This document shows, in pieces, positions 1 to 8,116 of a stretch of DNA of 62,091 bases. Both the position numbers and the translations under genes were made by a program. The number at the start of each line of letters is the position of its first letter. The first letter of the stretch is position 1. The stretch covers positions 1 through 62,091 of the forward strand of contig CAIRDP010000031.1 in the NCBI GenBank assembly GCA_903877385.1, in the 5' to 3' direction. Origin of the DNA: an uncultured Bacteroidales bacterium. GTDB taxonomy: Bacteria; Bacteroidota; Bacteroidia; Bacteroidales; FEN-979. The notes under the pieces are model-generated. The model was not told the DNA's origin. It saw nothing but the letters and a program-made list of their open reading frames with translations, and did no database searches.

Positions 1-86
1 ATGGTCACACCTACGCCATTTTCTGAAGCCTCTTTAATGATCCGTAGTTTTTCTTCAGTGGTAAAGGTTCTTTTTTTCATCAGCAT
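1..86 (-). CDS. IS3-family transposase OrfA, N-terminal fragment (runs off the window edge)
   Basis: Read on the minus strand, 28 codons stay open to the window edge, beginning M-L-M-K-K-R-T-F-T-T-E-E-K and continuing L-R-I-I-K-E-A-S-E-N-G-V-G-V-T. This is the usual start of the small helix-turn-helix transposase subunit (OrfA/InsE type) of IS3 elements, in which the TEEK-LRI-KEA stretch opens the first helix of the DNA-binding domain. The start could be 86 or 80, as both are ATG in frame. Only the 5' end is visible, so it cannot be said whether the element is intact. If it is, its terminal repeat should lie just right of 86; no clear repeat was recognised there. Confidence 0.7.
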   Translation of the reverse strand, partial: MLMKKRTFTTEEKLRIIKEASENGVGVT

Positions 87-517
87 AAAGGTATAGATTT
101 GCATCTATAATCCAGTCTGATCTTTCAGGGGGCTAAGACAGCTGCATTTCTACAACCAGCAGTTTTGTGTAAAATTTCGTTTTGAGAACTGTTAGTTCGT
201 TTGACTATAACCTATAGTTTGAAAGCCGTGGTCAGAACAACTGACTGCGGTTTTTGTTTTTTTCTGAAGACTACCTTTGCCGAATTCTTGCATTCTTATT
301 TAGCGTTTTCATAAAGGCAGAATGCAGGCTCTTCATCAGCTTTGAATCCCACATTATCCTGCTAAACCTTGTCGCAGTGATATATGACCTCAAGGTGAGA
401 GAGGCCCGATATCCCGTTTGCAACAGATAAGGCGCCATCGTTTGTAGTCTATTGAACCTTGTACCTGGGCAGTCTTGCTTCTTAATGAAAACACCGTATC
501 TTTGAGCATCACACATA
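87..517. other. Intergenic stretch beside the transposase
   Basis: No convincing gene is seen. It holds a perfect 6-bp inverted repeat at 204-218 (ACTATA/TATAGT) and the strong hairpin listed separately at 223-263. Open frames crossing it on the minus strand (271-720, 390-647) have no family resemblance and lie antisense to the small membrane protein gene. Confidence 0.5.
223..263 (+). terminator. Rho-independent terminator
   Basis: A 13-bp stem (223-235 against 241-253, three G-T wobbles, otherwise fully paired) closes a 5-base loop (AACAA) and is followed by a T-rich run up to 263. It terminates rightward transcription, yet no rightward gene lies upstream within the window. It may end a read-through transcript from beyond the edge or belong to the insertion element. 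Confidence 0.6.
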
Positions 518-769
518 ATGATACGTATGAACATAAAGGATTTTGCCCTGCGCATCGCCGGTGCTGTTTTCGGGATTGTTGCAGTTCTGCACCTGTTGAG
601 AATTGTGACAGGTATTGCAGTGATCTTAGGCTCGTGGTTGCTGCCAATGTGGGTGAACTGGATGGGTTTCATTGCGACCGTGTTCCTCTGCGTCTGGCTG
701 TGGCGGCTATCATTCAGCAAGGCGGATGATTCAAAACAATATTACAGGGAGAAGCATTCCTATAAATAG
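518..769 (+). CDS. Small two-helix membrane protein, function unknown
   Basis: An 83-residue protein. A short polar N-terminus (MIRMNIKDFALR) is followed by two hydrophobic segments, roughly residues 12-38 and 44-62, and a charged C-terminus (SKADDSKQYYREK), which fits a two-pass inner-membrane protein with both ends in the cytoplasm. The composition is typical of a real small membrane protein, and this frame is preferred over the overlapping frame at 475-729, which is Cys-rich and has no structure. A second ATG at 527 would remove three residues. I do not recognise a named family and the neighbours give no functional clue. Confidence 0.6.
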   Translation: MIRMNIKDFALRIAGAVFGIVAVLHLLRIVTGIAVILGSWLLPMWVNWMGFIATVFLCVWLWRLSFSKADDSKQYYREKHSYK

Positions 770-1503
770 AGATGCTCTTCCCTCACGGCAATGGTCAGCC
801 TTGAGGTGTATTATATCGTTAAACTGGCCGGGTAAATCTGCTATTTGAAGTACATCCGGAACGAATGCAATATCCCTTTTTTAACAATTTATCAGGTAAT
901 TGAACTGAAATGATCAACCATTTACGATAATTTTCGTGGGTGGTTTTTTATTTCCTCCCTGATTCCAACCAGGTTTTCAGAAAATTCCCCACATTTTTAG
1001 CTTCCTTTGATTTTGCAAGAAGTCGTAAGATCTTTGCAGACAAAATGATACGCGTTTTCGCGACATTAAGCGATTATTTTAATAAATACGCCCTATACTT
1101 GTTCAAATTCTTTCCGGGAAGTTTCTTTTTTAATAATTAAACCAATTTTATTAGCATATATATCAGGTACTTAGCTGATGTAAATTCCGGGATTTTAATT
1201 TCCGGTCATCTCCGGTATGATTTTAGTACATGGTAGTCAACATCCACAGATGTAGCCTTGTTTTTCCAAATGAAACTTTCAGTTTATTACTACATAAATA
1301 TCAGGGAAACCTTACAAACTAATTATATTTTATGGTGATAAATTTGTAATAATCGGATAAACGCCAGCATTGACCAGCCATAGCCGGAACAGCCTGACCA
1401 TCTTAGTTTTCAGGTTGTAAATAAGTTAAAATGGTCAACCAAAACCGGCGGAAGGTGGTCAGAGGCTGCGTTTTGTTTAGTCTAACCTTTAATAGGTTAA
1501 ATT
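770..1503. other. AT-rich intergenic region upstream of the surface-protein island
   Basis: No gene is supported over about 730 bases. A 12-base arm at 916-927 pairs with 934-945 at 9 of 12 positions and is followed by TTTTATTT, a plausible terminator for the small gene to the left. TAAATTTG at 1339-1346 fits the Bacteroidota -7 element but lacks a good -33 box. A 6-bp inverted repeat (TAACCT/AGGTTA, 1483-1499) sits immediately before the next start codon and could occlude or regulate it. The 66-codon frame at 940-1140 is Phe-rich noise. Confidence 0.5.
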
Positions 1504-4383
1504 ATGAAAAGGGCATTATTCACCACACTGGTATTCCTAATGGTATCCATCAGGATGATGGCGCAGGATGTAATTATTGATGCAGCCCTGGCCACAACTA
1601 TTCAGAACAGTTTAAACGCCGGAATTGATTACCCCTTAACCGCAACCGGAAATATTATTGTAAGCGCAAATATTCTTAAAAATGCAGGGACCGCCGCAAC
1701 CCTCACTCTTAAAGCTACACAGAGTATAACGTTTTCCTCTGCTTACTCCATCAGTTCCTCAAGCGATGCACTGAATATTGTATTCTGGTCCAGGAGCGAT
1801 GGCAATAATGCCGGTGATGACAGTAAATTAGGGTCTGTATGGTTACCCCTGGGATCTTCGGTAAACACCAATGGCGGTAATGTGGTGATTGGAGGAGGCG
1901 CAGATCCATCAATCGGGTACTGCCTGGGTGATAATGGCTCCATTTCAACCGAAAACAATGCCCGTTGGAGGGGAATTACTATTAACGGAACCCTTGCAGC
2001 CGGGGGAGGTAACATTGTTATAACAGGCAGAGGTTGTCCAGGTGGATCATCGGCCAGGGGTGTTAGTATCGGTGGATCTGTTTCGACTTCCGGTTCGGGA
2101 TTAATCACCATCAATGGAAAAGCAAATGTTGGATCAGATGGTTTGGCATTTGGTGATGCCTCAGTTAGTGGAACCACCGGCACCCTGACCTCCGGCTCTG
2201 GAACCGTCACCCTCAACGGGAATAAAGATTCAGGCTCTAACGGAGTAAACCTGGCGCCTTACTCAGGCGCTACAGCATATATCAATTGCGGAGGTAACCT
2301 GTCGATCACTTCAACCGGAAATATTAGTGCTTCGAGCGGTTATCTTATTGTCTCAGGAGCTTCTTCGTTTTCTGCCGGAACAAGCAGCATTACGCTTTCA
2401 AACACCAATAATGATTTCACAGGGAATCTCAGTGTTCCCAGCGGAACGAATCTTACGATAGTTGATAAAAATGCCTTATCTCTCGGAACAATCAGTATTA
2501 GCGCGCTCTTGAGTGCTCAAACACTGTCAGGCAATCTTAGCATTAATAATACCATAACCACCACCTACGCAACCTATTCGGCCATTAAATTATACGCTGA
2601 TTACAATAAAACTGCAGGGGATGCTACCGGTGGGAATATTCTGGTAAACGGGAGCCCTGCAATTTCAACGGGATCGGGAGGCAGAGCCGCGTTATACACG
2701 GGCAGTATTTCCGGAAGTACAGGCTTATCCGGTATTATCAGTGATTCGAGGTATCTCAGCGACGCCACAACTGTAACCTATTACCCGGCATTGGGTACGG
2801 GGGTTTACGGCATTTACCGTGAAGCAGGTTCTTTGACCTGTGCCGGAGCTACCGGTACAGACTGGAATACTGCAAGCAACTGGAATTCAGCCGTTTCACC
2901 CAATTCTACATTCAACATCACCATCCCTCTCACTTCCAATAATCCGATAGTCAACCAGGATGTCACTTCCCCGGCTGTTTGCAATAATCTTACCATTCAG
3001 TCAGGAGCAGTGCTTACCATCGCCCCTGTTAAAGGGCTCACGGTCAACGGAACCCTGACCAACAGCGCCGGAAACAGCGGGCTGTTGATCCAATCCACTG
3101 CCTCGGGCAATGGCTCGCTTATCCATAATACAGCTGCTGTGAACGCCACTATCCAACGTTACATCACAGGCAGTACAAGTCTTTCGGCCATGACATACCA
3201 CCTGGTATCGGTACCCATTGCTCAGGCTTCCTCACCCACCAGTAACCTGTTCCTGGACTCTTACCTGTATTATTTTGACGAGACCCAGAACTCTGCTAAC
3301 AACGGATGGGTGAATATGGGAACTTCCACAACCAATCCTCTTACAGTGACCAGGGGTTATATGGTTTACTATCAAACCGGAAGCAGCACTACGTATTCGT
3401 TCACAGGCCCCATGAATAACGGTTCGTTTACTGCAACAACCTCTTATACAAGCACTGCCGCTGCAGGCAATCAGGGTTTTAACCTTGTTCCAAATCCCTA
3501 TCCCTCGGCCATCAATTGGAGAGCTGCAAGTGGCTGGAGTCGAACAAATATTGACAGTGCAATTTATATATGGAATTCCAGTCAAAGCACAAAAAATTAT
3601 GCTTCTTATGTCAGTGGTTCTAGTATAAATGGTGGATCTCAATTCATTGCCGTTGGGCAGTCCTTCTTCGTTCATGCAAATAATGCAAGCCCGGTTTTAT
3701 CTATGAACAATAGTGTAAGGCTCCATAATACGGTTTCATTTCTAAAGAATGATTCAATCCTCCCCAGCCTGCTTAAGATCCATGCCGATGCCGGAGGTGC
3801 CAGCGACGAGATTGTTGTTCGCTTTGCCGATGGCGCAACTGAAGGATTTGACGGTGAATGGGATGCCTATAAAATGACCGGAGGGGCCGATGCTCCCCAG
3901 TTTAGTTCTTTGACAGCGGATGGCATATCCCTGGCCATTAACAGTCTCCCGCTGGGCGCAGGAGAGGTAGTTGTACCCCTGAACTTCTCATTCAGCGCTT
4001 CTTCCGATGTAACCTTCACTGCAAGCAGCATGGAATCATTCAAGCCCTCAACGACCATTTATCTCGAAGACAAGGGCCTCAGTAAAATGATCAACCTGAA
4101 GCAAGAGCCTGTATATACCTTTAGCTACCAGGCTGGAAGCGCTGTCGATCGATTTAATCTGCACTTTAACGGGCTCACGGGAATCAGTGAAAATAACACT
4201 ACAGTCAACAGCAATGCCTTTATCAGCAACGGCCTGATCTACCTGGATGTCCCCTCAATGCAGGGCCAGCTTGCCGAAATCACGGTGTATAATATGCTGG
4301 GACAGGTCATCCGCAGTCAGGAAAAAACAGTGAACGGGATCATCAGCATTGAAGCCCCCTGGTACAGGGTGTTTACATTGTAA
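1504..4383 (+). CDS. Large T9SS-type surface protein, sorting domain lost by frameshift
   Basis: The 959-residue product starts with a signal peptide (residues 1 to about 20, ending MMA-Q). A long Gly/Ser/Thr/Asn-rich beta-structured region runs to about residue 450, followed by a module (TVNGTLTNSAGN, GSLIHNT, YITG, NLVPNPYPSAINW) shared with the next two large genes. Near the end, the T9SS type A tail begins normally (LDVPSMQGQLAEITVY, MLGQVIRSQEKT) and then breaks off as WYRVFTL. The paralogue at 4782 has six Cs (7822-7827) where this gene has five (4355-4359). Adding one C restores LVQGVYIVSVASKGRNF and a KVINK end, with a stop at 4431-4433. As read, the protein should be exported to the periplasm but not anchored or secreted by T9SS. 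A real mutation, a phase-variable tract and an assembly error are all possible. Confidence 0.85.
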   Translation: MKRALFTTLVFLMVSIRMMAQDVIIDAALATTIQNSLNAGIDYPLTATGNIIVSANILKNAGTAATLTLKATQSITFSSAYSISSSSDALNIVFWSRSDGNNAGDDSKLGSVWLPLGSSVNTNGGNVVIGGGADPSIGYCLGDNGSISTENNARWRGITINGTLAAGGGNIVITGRGCPGGSSARGVSIGGSVSTSGSGLITINGKANVGSDGLAFGDASVSGTTGTLTSGSGTVTLNGNKDSGSNGVNLAPYSGATAYINCGGNLSITSTGNISASSGYLIVSGASSFSAGTSSITLSNTNNDFTGNLSVPSGTNLTIVDKNALSLGTISISALLSAQTLSGNLSINNTITTTYATYSAIKLYADYNKTAGDATGGNILVNGSPAISTGSGGRAALYTGSISGSTGLSGIISDSRYLSDATTVTYYPALGTGVYGIYREAGSLTCAGATGTDWNTASNWNSAVSPNSTFNITIPLTSNNPIVNQDVTSPAVCNNLTIQSGAVLTIAPVKGLTVNGTLTNSAGNSGLLIQSTASGNGSLIHNTAAVNATIQRYITGSTSLSAMTYHLVSVPIAQASSPTSNLFLDSYLYYFDETQNSANNGWVNMGTSTTNPLTVTRGYMVYYQTGSSTTYSFTGPMNNGSFTATTSYTSTAAAGNQGFNLVPNPYPSAINWRAASGWSRTNIDSAIYIWNSSQSTKNYASYVSGSSINGGSQFIAVGQSFFVHANNASPVLSMNNSVRLHNTVSFLKNDSILPSLLKIHADAGGASDEIVVRFADGATEGFDGEWDAYKMTGGADAPQFSSLTADGISLAINSLPLGAGEVVVPLNFSFSASSDVTFTASSMESFKPSTTIYLEDKGLSKMINLKQEPVYTFSYQAGSAVDRFNLHFNGLTGISENNTTVNSNAFISNGLIYLDVPSMQGQLAEITVYNMLGQVIRSQEKTVNGIISIEAPWYRVFTL

Positions 4384-4445
4384 GCGTTGCTTCCAAAGGC
4401 CGGAATTTTATCACTAAAGTCATCAACAAATAAAGCATACACACT

Positions 4446-4712
4446 ATGAAAAAGTACATCTATTGCTCACTGATCGCATTGTTCTTATGTTTAAGCGTGG
4501 CCGTAATGGCCGATCCTCCAACTCCTCCTCCCGATCCATCGAGCGGAGGCGGTCACGGTGGACCTGTAGGGGCTCCGATCGACGGCGGGCTGGGAATCCT
4601 TATGGTCATGGGAGTCGCTTACGGTGGAAGGAAGTTCCACCAGGCCCGGAAGTCAAAGAAAAAGCTTGCGAAAGAAGGGCAAGCCATTAATGATCCCGGG
4701 GAATTATTTTAG
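4446..4712 (+). CDS. Small exported protein with PIDGG/hydrophobic/basic C-terminal tail (PID-CTERM-like)
   Basis: An 88-residue protein. A signal peptide of about 22 residues (ending VMA) is followed by a Pro-rich mature start (DPPTPPPDPSS), a Gly/His stretch (GGGHGG) and then a tripartite tail: PIDGG, a hydrophobic segment (LGILMVMGVAYGG) and a basic cluster (RKFHQARKSKKK). This layout is that of protein-sorting signals read by membrane enzymes. From memory, a Bacteroidota family model called PID-CTERM has this PIDGG signature. It starts 12 bases after the restored stop (4433) of the preceding T9SS gene and is nearly identical to the gene at 12095, which also follows a large T9SS gene, so the pairing looks functional. 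No exosortase-like enzyme is present in the window. Confidence 0.8.
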   Translation: MKKYIYCSLIALFLCLSVAVMADPPTPPPDPSSGGGHGGPVGAPIDGGLGILMVMGVAYGGRKFHQARKSKKKLAKEGQAINDPGELF

Positions 4713-4781
4713 ACTGGAAAAAACCTGGGAGGTATAGACTTTGTTTGCAATGCAGGCAAAATCATTTAATTCATCCGTACT

Positions 4782-7700
4782 ATGAAAAATGCTGTTAAGA
4801 GCCCATTGCTGCGAATGATTACAACTTTAATTGTTTTTTTTAGTCTGGCCACCGGTGTTCATGCCCAGCAGGGAACATATGCATTAAAATTTAATGGAGG
4901 TTACCCAACAGGTCCATACGTAGATCTTCCTGACATGACCATAGGAGACGATCTTACTATTGAAGCCTGGGTATGTCTGAGTGATTATTCCAATTGGCAA
5001 AGAATTATAGAATTTGCTTCATCCTGGGACCGGCGGTCAGACAATATTGTTTTTGGATTTGAAGGTGGTTCCAGCCAGCTGTTCTATGAAACTAACGAGG
5101 GTGGTTCTAAGATAGGCTTTATAGATGCGTATGCGATACCATTATATCAATGGTTCCATGTGGCAGTTGTACAATCAGGGAATACTGCGACATTGTACTA
5201 TAACGGCACAGCGGTAAATTCGCAGCCACAATCTCCAGGTGTAACCAGAAGCAGGGATGATGACTGGATCGGAAGAGGTCATTTCTGGGACTGGGGAGAC
5301 TGTTCTTTTAACGGAATGATGGATGAATTGAGAGTCTGGAATGTCGCGCGAACCGAAGCTCAGATCAAAGAGAATATGTATAAGGAGATCCCTGCCCAGA
5401 GCGGATTGCTTGCTTACTATAAAATGAGCGATGGTAGCGGCACCTCCCTTACCGACAACAGTGGTCATGGTAACACCGGTACCCTCACGAACGGCCCGGA
5501 ATGGAGAGCTTCAGGTTGCTTTTCAGGACCCGGGAATGCTTTGAATTTTCAGGGAGGGGCAGATTATGTTGATCTTGGAGATGTGATTGAAAATTTAAGC
5601 AGCTGCACATTCGAGGCCTGGGTTTACTGGAATGGCCCGGTTGAAACCTATTCGGAAATTTGCTCCAAGGAACTGGTCAACTCCTTTTCAATCATTAATC
5701 TGGGCGGCGGGGACTGCAGGATGCACTGCAATTTCGGGGATGGTTCATCCTGGGGAAGTCCCGTTAATTCCACAACATCTGTTCCGAGCAACCAATGGGT
5801 GCATTTAGCCGCAAGCCGTGATGGCTCGGGGAATGTACAGATGTATATTAACGGGATCAAAGATGCTTCAACAGGTACCAACTCTGCGAGCGGAGGGAAC
5901 TCAAATGACCGGGGAATCGGAGGCAAACCCGTGGGGGGAGGCATACAGGGTCCCTTTAACGGACAGATTGATGAAGTACGTATATGGAATACCGTGAGAA
6001 CAGCAGATCAGATCAGGGAAGATATGATGCACACCCTTGTAGGGAATGAATCAGGTTTACTGGCGTATTACAGGATGGATTACAGTGACGGAGACATTCT
6101 TTATGACAATAGCGTAAATTCATTAAATGGGACTTTGGTTAATATGGACCCTGGGTCATGCTGGTATACATCATGGGCCTTTACTACATGGATAGGAGGT
6201 GAAAGTAACGATTGGTACGATTTACGTAATTGGAGTGGCTCCCACCCCTTCTGGGGACCCCCAGGTACTTCAGATAACGCCGGCCTGTATAAATGGACAG
6301 ATCTTGGCAACGAAACTTCCCTAAACGATCAACTTTCAGTGAATGGTTTTCTTCTGTCTTCGTCTTCTTCCTTCACATTGAACAATTCATTTATTGTATC
6401 CGGCGCGGCTTTGTTTGAAAATAACTATACTTTAACCGGAGGTTATAATCTGAACTCTGCCGGATCGCTTGAGATCGGGAATGGAAAAACACTTACCATT
6501 CCTTATGACGGACAGCTTACAGTGACCAGCACCCTTGAAAATAACGGGACACTTACCATCCAGAGCAATAGTTCCGGAACGGGTTCGCTGATCCATAACA
6601 CGGATAATGTCAACGCCACCATTGAGCGTTACATCACAGGCAATAAAAGTCTTTCGGCCATGACATACCATGATGTATCTGTACCACTTACTCAGGCTTC
6701 CAATCCGACCAGCAACCTTTTTCTGGGATCTTACCTGTACTATTTTGACGAGACCCAGAACTCTTCAAACAACGGTTGGGTGAATATGGGTACTTCCACA
6801 ACCAATCCTCTTACTGTGAGCAGGGGATATATGATTTACTATCCAGCCGGAAGCAGCAATACCTATTCATTTACCGGCCTTATGAACAACGGCCCGTTCA
6901 CTGCAACAACCTCGTATACCAGCACAGCAGCTTCAGGGAATAAAGGCTTCAACCTGGTTCCCAATCCCTATCCCTCAGCTATTGATTGGGACAACGGAAA
7001 CTGGACCAAAACAAATATCGACAATGCCGTCTATGTTTGGAATTCAGAAGTAAGCACCTCAAATTACGCAGCTTATGTGAATGGAAGCGGTACCAACGGG
7101 GGAAGCCAATATATTTCACCAGGACAGGCTTTTTTTGTCCATGCCAACGCTTTATCCCCTGTGTTATCCATGGATAATACAATCCGGCTGCATAATACGG
7201 TTTCATTTCTGAAGAAAGATTCTGTCCTCCCCGACCTGCTGAAGATACATGCCGATGCAGGAGGTGCCAGTGATGAAATTGTTGTAAGGTTTGCCGATGG
7301 AGCCACCATGGGCTTCGACTCACAGTGGGATGCTTATAAGATGAGCGGTGGAACCAATGCTCCCCAGCTTAGTTCTTTAACAGCGGATGGCATATCCCTG
7401 GCCATTAACAGTCTCCCGCTGGGCGCAGGAGAGGTAGTTGTACCCCTGAACTTCTCATTCAGCGCTGCTACCGACATAACCTTCACTACGAGTGGTATGG
7501 AATCGTTCAGCCCGTCAACAAGCGTCTACCTTGAAGACAAATCCCTGAGTAAAATGGTTAACCTCAGGCAGGATCCTGTATATACTTTTAGCTACCAGGC
7601 GGGAAGTGCTGTGGACCGGTTTAATCTGCATTTTAACGGGCTCACGGGGATCAGGGAGAACAATACGGACGCTAGCGGCAAGGCGTTTATCAACAATGGC

Positions 7701-7901
7701 CTGATTTACCTGGATGTACCCTCAATGCAGGGCCAGATTGCCGAAATCACGGTGTATGATATGCTGGGACAGGTCATCCGCAGACAGGAAAAAACAATGG
7801 ACGGGATCATCAGCATTGAAGCCCCCCTGGCACAAGGTGTGTACATTATAAGCGTTTCTTCCAAAGGCCGGAATTTTGTCACTAAAATCATCAACAAATA
7901 A
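4782..7901 (+). CDS. LamG-domain T9SS surface protein
   Basis: A 1039-residue protein. A signal peptide (1 to about 28, ending VHA-Q) leads into two laminin-G/concanavalin-like domains, roughly residues 33-200 and 250-420. Each shows the LTIEAWV or CTFEAWV strand and the closing motif (MDELRVWNVARTEAQI; IDEVRIWNTVRTADQI). Then come a WIGG-SNDWYD-NWS region, the island's shared module (YITGNKSLSAMTYHDVSVP, FNLVPNPYPSAIDW) and an intact T9SS type A sorting tail (GQIAEITVYDMLGQVI, LAQGVYIISVSS, KIINK). LamG domains usually bind carbohydrate or protein at the cell surface; the ligand is unknown. It is the only one of the three large paralogues without a PID-tail gene directly behind it. Confidence 0.88.
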   Translation: MKNAVKSPLLRMITTLIVFFSLATGVHAQQGTYALKFNGGYPTGPYVDLPDMTIGDDLTIEAWVCLSDYSNWQRIIEFASSWDRRSDNIVFGFEGGSSQLFYETNEGGSKIGFIDAYAIPLYQWFHVAVVQSGNTATLYYNGTAVNSQPQSPGVTRSRDDDWIGRGHFWDWGDCSFNGMMDELRVWNVARTEAQIKENMYKEIPAQSGLLAYYKMSDGSGTSLTDNSGHGNTGTLTNGPEWRASGCFSGPGNALNFQGGADYVDLGDVIENLSSCTFEAWVYWNGPVETYSEICSKELVNSFSIINLGGGDCRMHCNFGDGSSWGSPVNSTTSVPSNQWVHLAASRDGSGNVQMYINGIKDASTGTNSASGGNSNDRGIGGKPVGGGIQGPFNGQIDEVRIWNTVRTADQIREDMMHTLVGNESGLLAYYRMDYSDGDILYDNSVNSLNGTLVNMDPGSCWYTSWAFTTWIGGESNDWYDLRNWSGSHPFWGPPGTSDNAGLYKWTDLGNETSLNDQLSVNGFLLSSSSSFTLNNSFIVSGAALFENNYTLTGGYNLNSAGSLEIGNGKTLTIPYDGQLTVTSTLENNGTLTIQSNSSGTGSLIHNTDNVNATIERYITGNKSLSAMTYHDVSVPLTQASNPTSNLFLGSYLYYFDETQNSSNNGWVNMGTSTTNPLTVSRGYMIYYPAGSSNTYSFTGLMNNGPFTATTSYTSTAASGNKGFNLVPNPYPSAIDWDNGNWTKTNIDNAVYVWNSEVSTSNYAAYVNGSGTNGGSQYISPGQAFFVHANALSPVLSMDNTIRLHNTVSFLKKDSVLPDLLKIHADAGGASDEIVVRFADGATMGFDSQWDAYKMSGGTNAPQLSSLTADGISLAINSLPLGAGEVVVPLNFSFSAATDITFTTSGMESFSPSTSVYLEDKSLSKMVNLRQDPVYTFSYQAGSAVDRFNLHFNGLTGIRENNTDASGKAFINNGLIYLDVPSMQGQIAEITVYDMLGQVIRRQEKTMDGIISIEAPLAQGVYIISVSSKGRNFVTKIINK

Positions 7902-8116
7902 CGAATTGAGAAATCATATTGAAGTTCATATCATAATGGAAGGCGATTAAATAGAAAACATAGCGATAATCCAAAAAAACCAACGTTAATTATTTAACAA
8001 CTAAAAAAATTTAATAATTTAAATTTTAATTATCACTGGAAAATACTTTATAATTAGTAATCCGGCACCTAACCGATAAATGCCACTCGGACTTCGGCCA
8101 CTTAAATTCAGCAAAC

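Noticed and set aside
940-1140. 66-codon open frame in the region before the surface-protein island
   Set aside because: Phe-rich, no signal peptide or domain pattern, begins inside a probable terminator stem.
1743-2216. 157-codon frame antisense to the first surface protein
   Set aside because: Product is a Pro/Leu-rich mirror of the Gly/Thr-rich coding strand; the sense protein has a signal peptide and paralogues.
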